From positions 1,426,001 through 1,490,000 of the forward strand of contig NZ_JASD01000008.1 of the NCBI RefSeq assembly GCF_000622385.1: DNA of 64,000 bases. The letters run 5' to 3'. Position numbers and translations under genes: made by a program. The stretch's first letter is position 1, and every line of letters starts with the position of its first letter. The notes beneath the pieces were generated by a model. The model did not search any database. It saw only the letters and a program-made list of their open reading frames with translations, and was not told the DNA's origin. Positions 9,812 through 20,063 of the stretch are shown here, piece by piece. The DNA comes from Sulfitobacter noctilucicola (lineage in GTDB: Bacteria; Pseudomonadota; Alphaproteobacteria; Rhodobacterales; Rhodobacteraceae).

Positions 9812-10252
9812 ATGTCTAAAACCACCATCGTTGTGGGTCTCGACGGGTCGGAGGCTGGTGCGCGTGCGCTGGACTTTGCAAAACGTCAGGCCAAAGTTAT
9901 CGGAGAGTGCTCAATCGCGATTTGCTACGTGATTGAATGGTCGCCTTATTCATTCCAGACAAAAGAAGAGAATGAGCAGCGCCATAAGCGTCGCGAAGAG
10001 GAGCTAGCGCTTGCACACGAGCGGGTTATGGACCCGGCGGTCTCGCAGGCGAAAGAAGAAGGTTTCGATGTCGTGGCTATCGTGCGTCACGGCGATGCGG
10101 CCGATATTCTCGATTCAGTTGCCAAGAAACACGATGCCGCCCAGATTGTCGTGGGGCGTGTTGGTGTGCGCGGTCTGAAAGAGCGTGTATTCGGCGGTGT
10201 GACCGGTCGGTTGGCAGCAGCTGCCAGCGTTCCCGTCACAATCATTCCGTAG
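9812..10252 (+). CDS. Universal stress protein, UspA family
   Basis: A 146-residue cytoplasmic single-domain USP. The fold is recognised from the opening [18 protein letters not shown] and the C-terminal nucleotide-binding region [26 protein letters not shown], which resembles the G-2X-G-9X-G-S/T loop of ATP-binding members, followed by the final strand VPVTIIP. The frame extends 23 codons upstream, but the ATG at 9812 gives the normal family N-terminus. Only 14 bases separate it from the AGCS symporter gene, so the two are very likely co-transcribed; UspA proteins next to transporters often modulate or protect them (inference). Confidence 0.88.
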   Translation: MSKTTIVVGLDGSEAGARALDFAKRQAKVIGECSIAICYVIEWSPYSFQTKEENEQRHKRREEELALAHERVMDPAVSQAKEEGFDVVAIVRHGDAADILDSVAKKHDAAQIVVGRVGVRGLKERVFGGVTGRLAAAASVPVTIIP

Positions 10253-10266
10253 ATCTGGGGGTTATT

Positions 10267-11817
10267 ATGAGAAAGCTATTCACAGGCGGTTGGACCGCTA
10301 TGGCAATCGGTTTGCCGTCACTTGCGCACGCTCAGGAAGCCGTCAGTTTTGACCAGCGGGTGAACGATATTTTTGCAGGCTCGACCGGATGGTTCGTCAA
10401 TCTGATCTTTATGAACCTGCCCGGCACAAACTTTCCTTGGATTGTGCTTTGGCTGGTTGTCGCCGCGTCGATCTTTACGATTTACTTCGGTTTTATCCAG
10501 ATCAAGGCCTTTGGTCATGCCATCAGCCTTGTAAAAGGGGACTATTCCGATCCTGAAGATGCAGGCGAAGTGAGCCACTTCCAAGCTCTGACAACAGCGC
10601 TTTCGGGGACCGTGGGCCTTGGTAATATCGCGGGTGTTGCGGTGGCCGTAGGCATCGGTGGTCCGGGGGCGACGTTCTGGATGATCGTCGCGGGCCTTTT
10701 GGGCATGGCGTCAAAGTTCACCGAATGTACGCTGGGTGTGAAGTATCGCAACGAATACCCCGATGGTACGGTCTCCGGTGGTCCGATGTATTATATGACC
10801 AAAGGGTTCAAGGAGCGTAGCCTGCCAGGTGGTCGTGTCCTGGCCATTATCTTTGCGATCTTCACCATCGGTGGAGCGCTGGGTGGCGGCAACATGTTCC
10901 AGGCCAATCAGGCGCATGCGCAAATCACGCAGATTACCGGTGACTTTTCTGGTCTGATTACGGGCGTCGTTTTCGCCGTGGTGGTTTTCGCAGTAATCGT
11001 TGGCGGTATTAAATCCATCGCGAGTGTGACTGAAAAGGTCGTGCCTTTCATGGGTATCCTTTATGTGCTGGCCGCATTGATTATTCTGATCGTCAACGCG
11101 GACCAGATCGGTTGGGCCTTTGGTCAAATCTTTGCAGGTGCCTTCACCGGTCTTGGCGTTGCGGGCGGTTTTGTCGGTGCTTTGATCCAAGGCTTCAAGC
11201 GTGCGGCATTCTCAAACGAGGCTGGTGTCGGCTCGGCTGCGATTGCGCACGCTGCGGTGAAAACCAAAGAACCGGTGACAGAGGGCGTCGTCTCCTTGCT
11301 TGAGCCGTTCATTGATACGGTTGTGATCTGTACGATGACCGCTCTTGTGATCACTATTTCAGGTGTTCTGGTTATGGATCCGGCGACAGGTCAATTTGTC
11401 CTGAATGAAGCCGGCACAGCGATCAAAACTGTTGACGGCTCCAGCGGTGTTGCGCTCACATCGGCAGCTTTCGCGACCGGTTTTAGCTGGTTCCCGTACC
11501 TGCTGGCGATTGCGGTCATCCTGTTTGCATTCTCCACCATGATTTCATGGTCCTACTATGGCCTGAAGGCGTGGACCTATCTCTTTGGTGAAGGCAAAAC
11601 GACGGAGCTGGTGTTCAAACTGATCTTCTGCTTCTTCATCATCGTTGGTGCTGCGGCACAGCTTGGCGCGGTTATCGACTTCTCCGACGCGATGATTTTT
11701 GCCATGGCGGTTGTGAACATCACGGCGTTGTACTTCCTGATGCCGATCGTGAAGCGCGAGATGAACAGCTATTTCGCACGCCTCAAGTCAGGTGAAATCA
11801 TCAAGCACAACCACTGA
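10267..11817 (+). CDS. Alanine/glycine:cation symporter, AGCS family
   Basis: A 516-residue inner-membrane Na+ or H+ coupled amino-acid importer. It begins with a cleavable-looking hydrophobic leader (ending ...PSLAHAQE) and has about 11 further hydrophobic segments. The family signature is clear in [21 protein letters not shown] near residues 118-138 and [16 protein letters not shown] near residue 318. Substrate is probably alanine or glycine, but AGCS members also carry other small amino acids. It is the second gene of an operon with the universal stress protein and ends before a strong terminator. Confidence 0.9.
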   Translation: MRKLFTGGWTAMAIGLPSLAHAQEAVSFDQRVNDIFAGSTGWFVNLIFMNLPGTNFPWIVLWLVVAASIFTIYFGFIQIKAFGHAISLVKGDYSDPEDAGEVSHFQALTTALSGTVGLGNIAGVAVAVGIGGPGATFWMIVAGLLGMASKFTECTLGVKYRNEYPDGTVSGGPMYYMTKGFKERSLPGGRVLAIIFAIFTIGGALGGGNMFQANQAHAQITQITGDFSGLITGVVFAVVVFAVIVGGIKSIASVTEKVVPFMGILYVLAALIILIVNADQIGWAFGQIFAGAFTGLGVAGGFVGALIQGFKRAAFSNEAGVGSAAIAHAAVKTKEPVTEGVVSLLEPFIDTVVICTMTALVITISGVLVMDPATGQFVLNEAGTAIKTVDGSSGVALTSAAFATGFSWFPYLLAIAVILFAFSTMISWSYYGLKAWTYLFGEGKTTELVFKLIFCFFIIVGAAAQLGAVIDFSDAMIFAMAVVNITALYFLMPIVKREMNSYFARLKSGEIIKHNH

Positions 11818-11851
11818 TCTAATTGACAAAGGGAGGCTTAGCCCCTCCATT

Positions 11852-11885
11852 CGGCCCCTGAAGCAATTCGGGGGCCGTTTCTTTT
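11852..11885 (+). terminator. Rho-independent terminator of the uspA-AGCS operon
   Basis: CGGCCCC / GGGGCCG (11852-11858 and 11871-11877) with a 12-base loop, followed by TTTCTTTT. The T-run runs into the TTG start codon of nadD at 11884-11886. A smaller GGGAGG / CCCTCC hairpin lies just upstream at 11831-11848. Confidence 0.85.
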
Positions 11886-12495
11886 GCGTTATCAGTTTCC
11901 ATATGCAGGGCGCGGTCAGGTTATCGGCTTGTTGGGGGGATCGTTTGATCCCGCGCACGAAGGCCATGCGCACATCACCCGCGAAGCGCTGAAGCGTTTC
12001 GGATTGGACCGTGTCTGGTGGCTGGTCAGTCCCGGAAACCCGCTTAAATCTCGTGGTCCTGCGCCGTTGGAGGACCGCCTGGAGCGCGCAGCCGCTGTGA
12101 TGCGGCACCCGAAGGTGGATATCACGGACATCGAAGCCCATCTTGGCACCCGCTACACCGCGCAGACGCTGCAAAAGCTGCGCCGGATGTACCCTGATGT
12201 TCGTTTCGTTTGGCTGATGGGTGCCGACAACATGGCTCAATTCCATCTGTGGCAAGACTGGCGGCAGATTATGGAGACGGTGCCTATTGGCGTTCTTGCC
12301 CGTCCGGGGCAAAGAATTTCGGCAAGGATGAGCCGCGCTGCCGCGCTCTATGCGCCCTACCGTATTCCCGGTCGGTTCGGGCAGTTGCTGGGGCACGCAA
12401 CCGCGCCAGCTTGGTCTTTCGTGAATGTGCCGATGAACGAGACATCCTCTACCGCGATCAGGGCAAGTGGCGCTTGGTCAACGCAATCGGGTTGA
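11884..12495 (+). CDS. nadD: Nicotinate-nucleotide adenylyltransferase
   Basis: A 203-residue cytoplasmic enzyme that adenylylates nicotinate mononucleotide to deamido-NAD. The nucleotidyltransferase motif [14 protein letters not shown] lies at residues 16-29, the substrate loop [12 protein letters not shown] follows, and the C-terminal SSTAIRASG is the second ATP motif. No ATG is available: an in-frame stop at 11839 is followed by no ATG, GTG or TTG before the TTG at 11884. The N-terminus from that TTG ([12 protein letters not shown]) aligns with the usual roseobacter NadD start, so a TTG start is accepted. It lies in the T-run of the upstream terminator and has no Shine-Dalgarno sequence. 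The 3' end overlaps the convergent EamA gene by 18 bases. Confidence 0.9.
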   Translation: MRYQFPYAGRGQVIGLLGGSFDPAHEGHAHITREALKRFGLDRVWWLVSPGNPLKSRGPAPLEDRLERAAAVMRHPKVDITDIEAHLGTRYTAQTLQKLRRMYPDVRFVWLMGADNMAQFHLWQDWRQIMETVPIGVLARPGQRISARMSRAAALYAPYRIPGRFGQLLGHATAPAWSFVNVPMNETSSTAIRASGAWSTQSG

Positions 12496-13302
12496 TGCAA
12501 TTCCGCTGATTAGAATGACGGCAAGGCCAGCCCACGTATAGCCGTCGGGCAGGTCGCCGAAGATGCTCCATCCCAGACCCACGGCGGCGATGAGTTGGAA
12601 GTAGACCAACGGAGCGAGGCGCGTGGCGTTGGCGATGCGGTATGCATAAAGCAGCAATAGATTGCCCATCATCGAGCAAAACGCGGATGCTACTGTCAAA
12701 GCCACGACCGGTGCGGTGAAGGCGGGCATTTGTGATGCGCCCCAAGGCAGTAGGAAAAGCGCACTGATGGCGAGTTGGCTGAACGTCAACGCGAGCGGTG
12801 TACCAACACCCGTCAGCCAGCGTGACATGGTTAGAAAAGCGCCGTAACACAGACCGGCAGTCACGGCCCAGAGGACGCCAGGCTCTGTTTCTATGCCCGG
12901 GCGCACGACCAGAAGCACGCCGCCAAAGCCGGCGATGATGAGGACCGAGCGTAAGAGAGTGACGGGTTCGCGCAGGAACATTACCGCAAGCACATAAGAG
13001 AACAGCGGCCCGACAAAAAAAGCGGCAAAGACAGTCGCAACATCAGCGGTTTGCAGGGCAGTCTGGATTGATGTGATGCCACAGGCAAGGATGAGCGCGC
13101 GCAGCCAGATCCGCCAGTCGCGGAAAAGGCGCAGTGTGCCGGGGGACAAAAACGGCAGCACCATCACTGTTCCGAGCGCAAAACGCGACCATGCGACGAA
13201 GACAGGAGCCACGCTCATGCCGCCGGTCATAAGCTTGCCAGCGCTGTCGCCCGCAGGGATCAGTGACATGGCGACAAACATAATCAGAACGGCACGTTGC
13301 AT
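12478..13302 (-). CDS. EamA/DMT family transporter
   Basis: A 274-residue inner-membrane protein with ten hydrophobic segments in two repeated EamA halves (for example [17 protein letters not shown] in the first and [17 protein letters not shown] in the second). The family exports amino acids, other metabolites or drugs; nothing in the sequence gives the substrate. It is convergent with nadD, overlapping it by 18 bases, and divergent from dacB with under 90 bases between the starts. Confidence 0.85.
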   Translation of the reverse strand: MQRAVLIMFVAMSLIPAGDSAGKLMTGGMSVAPVFVAWSRFALGTVMVLPFLSPGTLRLFRDWRIWLRALILACGITSIQTALQTADVATVFAAFFVGPLFSYVLAVMFLREPVTLLRSVLIIAGFGGVLLVVRPGIETEPGVLWAVTAGLCYGAFLTMSRWLTGVGTPLALTFSQLAISALFLLPWGASQMPAFTAPVVALTVASAFCSMMGNLLLLYAYRIANATRLAPLVYFQLIAAVGLGWSIFGDLPDGYTWAGLAVILISGIASTRLR

Positions 13303-13389
13303 TCCGTTTGCGTAGCATGCGCTGTCGTGGATGCAAATGTGATTGCAAGGCGCTTGAAGAGCACCGCAGGGTGCGGTTTAAGAAAATCC

Positions 13390-14892
13390 ATGAAACACCG
13401 GATTTCCAGACGCAGTTTTCTAGGCACGGTTGCGGCAATCAGCGCGGTCGGACAAGCGGCTATGGCGGCACCGCCTGCGGCATCTTTGCGTCCGGTGCTT
13501 CGCGGAGATGACTTTTTCAAGAAAACGATTCCGGAAGTTTCCGAGATCATTCGCGATCAGAATTTATCGGGACGGGTGGCATTTGCCTTGGCCGATGTTG
13601 CATCCGGAAAGTGGCTGGAGTGCGAAAACGAGCATATCGGGACGCCCCCAGCCAGCGTGACCAAAGCGATAACAGCGCTTTATGCTTTGGCGGCGCTGGG
13701 TCCGGAGCATCGTTTCGAGACGCAGATCGCTGTTACAGGCGGCATTCAGGATGGAGAGGTGCAGGGGGATATTTTGTTGATCGGGGGCGGTGATCCGACC
13801 CTTGATACAGATAAGGTTGCGCAGCTTGCGGCTGACCTGAAGGCTCGTGGTATCACTTCTGTCAAAGGTGGGCTGAAGGTGTACGAGGGCAGCTTGCCAT
13901 TTGTTGCCCGCATCGATCCCGCGCAGCCCGATCATGTGGGATATAATCCGGCGGTCAGCGGTATCGCGATGAACTTTAACCGTGTGCATTTCGAATGGCG
14001 GCGGGCCAGCGGCAAATATTCAGTCACTATGGATGGGCGTTCCAAGAAGCATCGGCCTGACGTCAGATTTGCCGACATGCGCATCGAAGACCGGAACGCG
14101 CCTATATACACCTATCGTGATCAGGCGGGACGGGACCAATGGACAGTTGCCAAAGGTGCTTTGGGAGGCGGCGGGGCGCGTTGGTTGCCTGTGCGTAAAC
14201 CGGCGCTTTATGCAGGTGAGATATTCGCGATCATGGCGGGATCGCATGGGATACGTCTAGGCTCGCCAGAGGTGATCGAAAGCTTGCCGGAGCACGAAGT
14301 TGTCTTGCGACAGCAAAGTGACGATCTGCGCAAGGTTCTGCGCGACATGCTGCGTTTTTCTACAAACCTTACGGCGGAGATGGTGGGACTGGCCGCTAGC
14401 CGAAAACGCTTGGGAAGTGTGGATGATCTGGCCGGATCGGCGGCAGAAATGAACCGTTGGGCAAGAGGCGCACTGGGTATGCAGGCACCGTCATTGGTAG
14501 ATCATTCAGGGCTTGGAGATAATTCCACACTGACTGCGGCGGATATGACCCGCGCTTTGCTTGCAGTTAAGGATGCCGATTTCAGATCAATTCTGAAGTC
14601 TTTCGGGTTCAGGGATGCCAAAGGCAAACCGATCAAGGATCAGGCTGTTGCAGTAGATGCAAAGACTGGCACGCTGAATTTTGTGTCCTCATTGGCGGGG
14701 TATATTACCGCGCAAGACGGTCGGGAGATGGCCTTTGCTATTTTCGCTGCCGACGCAAATGCGCGGGCGAAGATCAGCCGGGCCGAGCGCGAAGGCCCGC
14801 CGGGTGCCCGCACATGGAATAAGCGGGCAAAGCGGGTCCAGCAGGGATTGATCGAGCGTTGGGATGCGCTGTACGGGCGTGTTAAGACCTGA
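13390..14892 (+). CDS. dacB: D-alanyl-D-alanine carboxypeptidase/endopeptidase (PBP4, peptidase S13)
   Basis: A 500-residue periplasmic penicillin-binding protein that trims or cuts peptidoglycan cross-links. The N-terminus has a twin-arginine-like signal (ISRRSFLGTVAA). The three active-site motifs are in order: SVTK near residue 84 (PPASVTKAITAL), STN near residue 321 (RFSTNLTAEM), and KTG near residue 424 (DAKTGTLNF). The large insertion between SxxK and SxN is typical of class C PBP4. The open frame reaches 31 codons upstream to 13297, but the ATG at 13390 gives the signal peptide directly. Confidence 0.92.
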   Translation: MKHRISRRSFLGTVAAISAVGQAAMAAPPAASLRPVLRGDDFFKKTIPEVSEIIRDQNLSGRVAFALADVASGKWLECENEHIGTPPASVTKAITALYALAALGPEHRFETQIAVTGGIQDGEVQGDILLIGGGDPTLDTDKVAQLAADLKARGITSVKGGLKVYEGSLPFVARIDPAQPDHVGYNPAVSGIAMNFNRVHFEWRRASGKYSVTMDGRSKKHRPDVRFADMRIEDRNAPIYTYRDQAGRDQWTVAKGALGGGGARWLPVRKPALYAGEIFAIMAGSHGIRLGSPEVIESLPEHEVVLRQQSDDLRKVLRDMLRFSTNLTAEMVGLAASRKRLGSVDDLAGSAAEMNRWARGALGMQAPSLVDHSGLGDNSTLTAADMTRALLAVKDADFRSILKSFGFRDAKGKPIKDQAVAVDAKTGTLNFVSSLAGYITAQDGREMAFAIFAADANARAKISRAEREGPPGARTWNKRAKRVQQGLIERWDALYGRVKT

Positions 14893-14901
14893 CGCCTGAT
14901 C

Positions 14902-15324
14902 TTAGCTTAAGTGGCGTGCGCGCGCTCCGCGTTCAATTGCGGCAGCATGCAAGCGGTCGATTTCCAACTCATAGCGTATTTCTTCGAGCAGGCGGAGCTC
15001 GGCCTCTTCGAGAGTGCCATCTGCCGCTGCGACGTCGCAGGCGAGCGCATATGCTGTCTCGTAGAGCCTTTCCGGCAGACCTTCGCGGATCAGACCAAAA
15101 AGCGCATCCAGACCGTCTTCCTGCTCGAACAGATCAAAGACTGTTTTGCTGATCGTGCTGAGCCGGTCATTGTCATAATCAACGAAGATCGGAAGCATAT
15201 TTACAGCTGACTGTATTTTAATCAACTCAGCGGTGCGGATGTCTTCGTCTGAGGCCGACACCGCGACCATAAGGGCAACAAGGCAATCCTGGGCGCTAAG
15301 CGCGAGCGAAGAAGCGTCTGACAT
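14902..15324 (-). CDS. TerB family protein
   Basis: A 140-residue all-helical cytoplasmic protein. Two acidic repeats typical of TerB are seen: MVAVSASDEDIRTAELIKIQ and ACDVAAADGTLEEAELRLLEE, whose Asp/Glu clusters bind metal in characterised TerB. Despite the name, stand-alone TerB proteins are not proof of tellurite resistance; no other ter genes are present. It lies between dacB (convergent, 9 bases between stops) and the divergent class I LysRS gene. Confidence 0.8.
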   Translation of the reverse strand: MSDASSLALSAQDCLVALMVAVSASDEDIRTAELIKIQSAVNMLPIFVDYDNDRLSTISKTVFDLFEQEDGLDALFGLIREGLPERLYETAYALACDVAAADGTLEEAELRLLEEIRYELEIDRLHAAAIERGARARHLS

Positions 15325-15445
15325 GGCATGTCCTTTGGGAGGTCAATGAAGGGCGCAGATTATTGACGCCCAAGAGGGGACGCAATAGGAAGACGTTCGG
15401 CTGGCGCGCATGGGGCGCGGAATCGGCGAAAAATGGATGATGCAA

Positions 15446-17026
15446 ATGTCTGAGATGCGGGATGCAGCGATGAGCAGCAAGGCGTGGCCCTTTGAAGAAG
15501 CGCGCGCGGTGCTCAAACGCTATGCGAAAGCCCCGCCGGAAAAGGGATTTGTTTTGTTCGAAACGGGCTATGGTCCGTCCGGCCTGCCGCATATCGGGAC
15601 GTTTGGCGAGGTTTTGCGGACGACGATGATTCAGCGGGCCTTTGAAGAGATCAGCGATATCCCCACAAAACTCATTTGCTTTTCCGACGATCTGGACGGA
15701 ATGCGCAAGGTTCCCGGCAACGTGCCTCAACAGGAAATGTTGGCGGAGCATATGCATAAACCGCTGACGTCTGTGCCGGATCCGTTTGGCGAATTCGAGA
15801 GCTTCGGACATCACAACAATGCGATGTTGCGGCGTTTCCTTGATACGTTCGGATTTGAATACGAGTTCTATTCCGCACGCGAGTTCTATCGTGCAGGTCA
15901 TTTTGACGAGATTTTGAAGCTCGCCTGCGAACGCTACGATCAGGTAATGGCTGTGATGCTGAAGTCTTTGCGCGAAGAGCGCCAGCAGACGTATTCGATT
16001 TTCCTGCCAATCCATCCCGAAACGGGGCGTGTATTGTACGTGCCGATGAAAAACGTAGATGCGGTGAACCATACCGTTACGTTTGATGATGAAGACGGCA
16101 AGGAATGGACGCTTCCTGTAACGGGCGGCAATGTGAAATTGCAGTGGAAGCCCGATTTCGGCGCGCGCTGGGCTGCGCTGGATGTTGATTTCGAAATGTA
16201 CGGCAAGGAACACGCGACGAATACGGCGATCTATGACCGCATCTGCGAGATTTTGGGCGGTAAGAAACCGAACCACTTCAGCTATGAGTTGTTCTTGGAC
16301 GAGAACGGCCAGAAGATTTCAAAGTCTTCCGGCAACGGCATTTCAATTGACCAATGGCTGACCTATGCCAGCACCGAGAGCCTGTCGTACTTTATGTATC
16401 TCAAACCAAAGACTGCCAAGCGGATGCATTTTGATGTAATCCCGAAGGCGGTCGACGAGTATCATCAACAGTTGCGCGCTTACGTGGATCAGGATGCAAA
16501 GGGGCGACTGAATAACCCAGTATGGCACATTCACGGTGGTGATGTGCCGGTGAGTGATATGGTTGTGCCTTTCTCGATGTTGCTGAACCTTGCATCTGTG
16601 TCGAGCGCCGAGGACAAGTCGAAGCTGTGGGGGTTCATTCAGCGGTATGCACCCGAAGCATCGGCGGAGAAAAATCCCGGTATGGATGCCGCTGCCGGTC
16701 ATGCGGTGCGGTATTACAATGACTTTGTTAAACCTCATAAAGTGTTCCGTGCCCCAACTGATCTGGAGCGGGAGGCGCTGGAAGAGTTGCGCGAAAACCT
16801 GAAGTCGTGGGATGGCGGGCTGGACGCAGAAGCCTTGCAGACAATGGTGTTCGCCGTCGGCAAAGAGCGTTTTGACCCGCTGCGCGATTGGTTTACTGCG
16901 CTGTACGAAGTCTTGTTGGGTGCAAGCCAGGGTCCGCGTTTCGGTGGCTTTATCGCCCTTTACGGTGTGGATGAGACAGTTGAACTGATCGACGACGCGT
17001 TGGCGGGTAAACTTCTGGCGGCGTGA
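15446..17026 (+). CDS. lysK: Lysyl-tRNA synthetase, class I (archaeal type)
   Basis: A 526-residue cytoplasmic synthetase charging tRNA-Lys. The class I signatures are present: HIGT in [15 protein letters not shown] (about residue 52) and KISKS in [13 protein letters not shown] (about residue 293). Alphaproteobacteria carry this archaeal-type enzyme in place of the class II form. Several in-frame ATGs lie near the front (15410, 15437, 15446, 15455, 15470); 15446 was chosen because [16 protein letters not shown] matches the usual length of relatives. The start is therefore less sure than the gene. A DUF4864 gene follows after 60 bases. Confidence 0.93.
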   Translation: MSEMRDAAMSSKAWPFEEARAVLKRYAKAPPEKGFVLFETGYGPSGLPHIGTFGEVLRTTMIQRAFEEISDIPTKLICFSDDLDGMRKVPGNVPQQEMLAEHMHKPLTSVPDPFGEFESFGHHNNAMLRRFLDTFGFEYEFYSAREFYRAGHFDEILKLACERYDQVMAVMLKSLREERQQTYSIFLPIHPETGRVLYVPMKNVDAVNHTVTFDDEDGKEWTLPVTGGNVKLQWKPDFGARWAALDVDFEMYGKEHATNTAIYDRICEILGGKKPNHFSYELFLDENGQKISKSSGNGISIDQWLTYASTESLSYFMYLKPKTAKRMHFDVIPKAVDEYHQQLRAYVDQDAKGRLNNPVWHIHGGDVPVSDMVVPFSMLLNLASVSSAEDKSKLWGFIQRYAPEASAEKNPGMDAAAGHAVRYYNDFVKPHKVFRAPTDLEREALEELRENLKSWDGGLDAEALQTMVFAVGKERFDPLRDWFTALYEVLLGASQGPRFGGFIALYGVDETVELIDDALAGKLLAA

Positions 17027-17086
17027 AACTCTTGCCCTGCTGCTGTCGTGATTTACCATAGGTCAACGCAGCAGGGGAGTTTTGTC

Positions 17087-17500
17087 ATGTGGAAGAGGTT
17101 TATGAGCGTGCTGGGCGGGGCGGTTCTGACCGTTCTTGTGGCATTTGGTGCCGCAGGGCAACAATCCGAGATCGAAGGCACGATCAACAGCCAGCTTGAA
17201 GCATTTAAGGCAGATGATTTTGAGCGGGCGTTCACTTACGCGACGCCGACATTGCAGCAACTGTTCCAGTCGCCGCAGAACTTTGAGCGGATGGTGACCG
17301 GCGGATATCCTATGGTCTGGCGACCTGCGGAAGTTCGGTATCTTGAACTGAAAGAGCATCAAGGTTCGATGTGGCAGAAGGTGCAGATTACGGACCAGAA
17401 AGGTTTTATGCATGTTCTGCTGTACCGGATGCAGGAGACCGAAGCCGGATGGCGTATCGGTGGAGTGCAAATTCTGGATGCACCGGGCGTGAATGCCTAG
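17087..17500 (+). CDS. DUF4864 family exported protein
   Basis: A 137-residue protein with a signal peptide (MWKRFMSVLGGAVLTVLVAF, likely cleaved near AAGQ). The mature part holds FERAFTYATPTLQQLFQSPQNFERMV and YLELKEHQGSMWQKV, an NTF2-like cone pattern matching the DUF4864 family. Function is unknown. AGGGGAG stands upstream of the ATG at 17087, which decides this start against one 13 codons upstream. It follows class I LysRS in the same direction and may share its transcript. Confidence 0.75.
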   Translation: MWKRFMSVLGGAVLTVLVAFGAAGQQSEIEGTINSQLEAFKADDFERAFTYATPTLQQLFQSPQNFERMVTGGYPMVWRPAEVRYLELKEHQGSMWQKVQITDQKGFMHVLLYRMQETEAGWRIGGVQILDAPGVNA

Positions 17501-17718
17501 ACCTACAGATCTAAGCTGAGAAGTCCGGCTGCTCCTGCTGGGATAATCGGATAAGTGAAACTCGTGGTGTTGCGACGGGTTGCGCACGGTCGTCTTAGCC
17601 AAGCTTAACGGATGATTGATATTTCCCTGTCTCTGAACCGGCATGCGTCGGGATCACAGGCAATCAAACGCAAATCGGTGACCGCATGTCGCCGTGCTTG
17701 CGCAGAAAGGGATTATCA

Positions 17719-20007
17719 ATGAACAAGGCAATTACCGACGGCTTGGTGCTGATGCCAACACCTTTTGCGAATGGTCTGGATGTCTGGTCAAGCGGGGATG
17801 GCACGCCGGGTTCAGACACCTATGAAAATGCAACCAATGCGCTTTTTGTAGCAGCGGATCAGGATTTTGCCGGATCGTTGGAGTTGCTTAAGACGCAAAA
17901 TACCCAGAAGCTCCGGTATATGGGTCAAACGCCCTTGCTGCCCGGATGTTATCTGCGTGTTTCGGTGCGGGTGAAGGCGATCAGTGGCAACTTGCCTTCG
18001 GTACGGATCGGGGGTTATCCCGCGCGAGGGAACGGAACACGTGTGGGTGGCCTGAACGAATTCTCGACTTTCACAACCTTGCAAAGCTACGGCGACGTTG
18101 TCGAGATCAGCGCGATCATCGGGACGGGAGGTCGTGGTGGTGTAGATATGGTTTGGGGGACCGAGCCTGTCTATGGTCATTTCGGTATCGATCTGGTCGG
18201 TCCGAACGGCGGTATCATTCGGGTGGATGATATCCAGATCGAGGACATCACATCAGTTTTTTTGCGAGATATGATTTCGATTGTGGATGTCACTGATTAT
18301 GGTGCCATCGGCAATGGGAACACCGACAACTCTGCAGCCTTTGAGGCGGCGAATGCAGCTGCGAATGGGCGGACAGTTTTTGTACCCGCTGGCAACTTCC
18401 GCCTTGCCAATGACGTTACCATCGACACACCCGTAAAGTTTGAAGGGCGCGTCAGCATGCCGGATAATGCGGTTCTGCTGTTGCGGCGCAATTTCGACCT
18501 TCCGACTTATATCGAGGCGTTCGAAAACGAGGAGGTCGCTTTCAAGAAGGCATTTCAGGCGCTGTTGAACAACGCCGATCACGACTCCCTCGATATGGGC
18601 GGGCGCAAAATCAACATCACTGAGCCGTTGGATATGCAATCAGCAGTTCCTGGAACGGTGTCTTATGCCACGCGCCGCGTGATCCGGAATGGTCAGTTGG
18701 AGGCCGCCGCGAGTGCGGCATGGAACACGGATGTATATTCCTCTGCCGCTACTTATTCTGCCAGCGATTCACGTACCCTGACATCGGTAAACAACATCGC
18801 GAGTATCCCGATCGGGGCGTTGGTAGAGGGTACGGGTGTCGGGCGTGAGGTCTATGTCCGTGACAAGGATCTGGCCCGTCAGGAGATTACGCTTAGCCGG
18901 CCGCTTTATGATGCAGAAGGACGGCAGAATTTCACTTTCCGCAAGTTCAAATACCTGATTGATTTCAGTGGCTTCAATGCCCTGAGCAAGTTTGTGCTGG
19001 CCGATATCGAGTTGCAGTGCAACGACCGTTGTTCTGGCGTCTTGCTTGCACGTGGCGGGATTACGTTCCACCTTCGCGATTGCTTTATCAGCCGACCTGC
19101 CGACCGCGGTGTTTCGTCGGTTGGGACCGGGTGTCAGGGCATGCTGATTGACCGTTGCCAGTTCCTTTCAGCGGAGGATTCCCTTGATGTTCCAGCACGT
19201 CGTTCAATCGGGTTTAACTCGAATACGAATGATCTGAAGGTCAGGGACAATCGCGCGACCCGCTTCCGCCATTTCTGTGTATTAGGTGGATCCAACAACC
19301 AGTTTACCAACAACCACTTCTTTCAAGGGGATGGCGTTGTGAATGGTGTCCGGTCTGCGGGCATTGTACTGGCGAGCCAGAGTGTCGGTACAGTGATTTC
19401 AAACAACTACATCGATAACTGTTCAATTGAATGGACGAACGAACATGACCCAAGTCCGGGCTTCACCTCCGGGTTTTCGTTCTCGGCATTGAGCATCACG
19501 GACAATATGTTCTTGTCCGGTGATGTGGCACCCTGGTTCAGCTACTTCATTGTGAAGCCGCACGGATCAGGCCATTTCCTGAATGGGGTGTCTGTCACTG
19601 GTAACCGCTTTCGTAGTCTGAACGGATTCATTGACCGGGTTGAGCGGGTGGATACCAGTTTTGCAGACCTTGATATGTCTCGGTGTCGTAATGTGACCTT
19701 TGAAGGTAATTCCTATTTGGGGGTTTCGATACAGGTCTCAAATCCAGCACAGATCAACTATACGCAGTCGACAGTATCTGACGCATGGACGATCAGCGCA
19801 GCAGATGTGCTGCCGTTTCAGGGCGAAGCGGTCACTGTGGATTCAGTTTTGGCGCTTGGCCCAATTCGGAACGATAACAACGTCCGCCAGTACGATATGC
19901 CATACGTCGACACTGCGCGAGGCGGTAACCGTAACCAGATACAGGTGGTCTGGCCGACCGATGTGAAAGGTAAGGTGCAGACCTCGATCCGGATGGACAA
20001 CCGCTAG
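17719..20007 (+). CDS. Large right-handed beta-helix protein (Pectate_lyase_3 / GH28-related)
   Basis: A 762-residue protein. Residues about 1-185 form a beta-rich N-terminal domain (MNKAITDGLVLMPTPFANGL...). A Pectate_lyase_3-like stretch begins near residue 190 with VDVTDYGAIGNGNTDNSAAFEAA, the standard entry to these beta-helices, and repeated short strands (FISRPADRGVS, NNQFTNNHFFQGDG, SNNYIDNCSIEW) run to about residue 660, followed by a C-terminal beta domain. No signal peptide is visible, which argues against an ordinary secreted lyase. Roseobacters have a conserved family of this form; the head-spike protein of the gene transfer agent (GhsB, Rcc01080) is a plausible relative, but this is recall, not a search. 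AGAAAGGGA precedes the start at 17719. Confidence 0.72.
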   Translation: MNKAITDGLVLMPTPFANGLDVWSSGDGTPGSDTYENATNALFVAADQDFAGSLELLKTQNTQKLRYMGQTPLLPGCYLRVSVRVKAISGNLPSVRIGGYPARGNGTRVGGLNEFSTFTTLQSYGDVVEISAIIGTGGRGGVDMVWGTEPVYGHFGIDLVGPNGGIIRVDDIQIEDITSVFLRDMISIVDVTDYGAIGNGNTDNSAAFEAANAAANGRTVFVPAGNFRLANDVTIDTPVKFEGRVSMPDNAVLLLRRNFDLPTYIEAFENEEVAFKKAFQALLNNADHDSLDMGGRKINITEPLDMQSAVPGTVSYATRRVIRNGQLEAAASAAWNTDVYSSAATYSASDSRTLTSVNNIASIPIGALVEGTGVGREVYVRDKDLARQEITLSRPLYDAEGRQNFTFRKFKYLIDFSGFNALSKFVLADIELQCNDRCSGVLLARGGITFHLRDCFISRPADRGVSSVGTGCQGMLIDRCQFLSAEDSLDVPARRSIGFNSNTNDLKVRDNRATRFRHFCVLGGSNNQFTNNHFFQGDGVVNGVRSAGIVLASQSVGTVISNNYIDNCSIEWTNEHDPSPGFTSGFSFSALSITDNMFLSGDVAPWFSYFIVKPHGSGHFLNGVSVTGNRFRSLNGFIDRVERVDTSFADLDMSRCRNVTFEGNSYLGVSIQVSNPAQINYTQSTVSDAWTISAADVLPFQGEAVTVDSVLALGPIRNDNNVRQYDMPYVDTARGGNRNQIQVVWPTDVKGKVQTSIRMDNR

Positions 20008-20025
20008 CGGCTGGGGAGCAGAAGC

Positions 20026-20050
20026 GGGCCGGATGGAAAGCATCTGGCCC
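20026..20050. terminator. Hairpin between convergent genes
   Basis: A 10-bp stem GGGCCGGATG / CATCTGGCCC (one G-U pair) at 20026-20035 and 20041-20050 with a GAAAG loop. It is 19 bases past the beta-helix stop and 14 bases from the stop of the leftward gene; only a weak T-rich stretch follows on the plus strand. Confidence 0.6.
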
Positions 20051-20063
20051 GAAGTTGTTTGGA

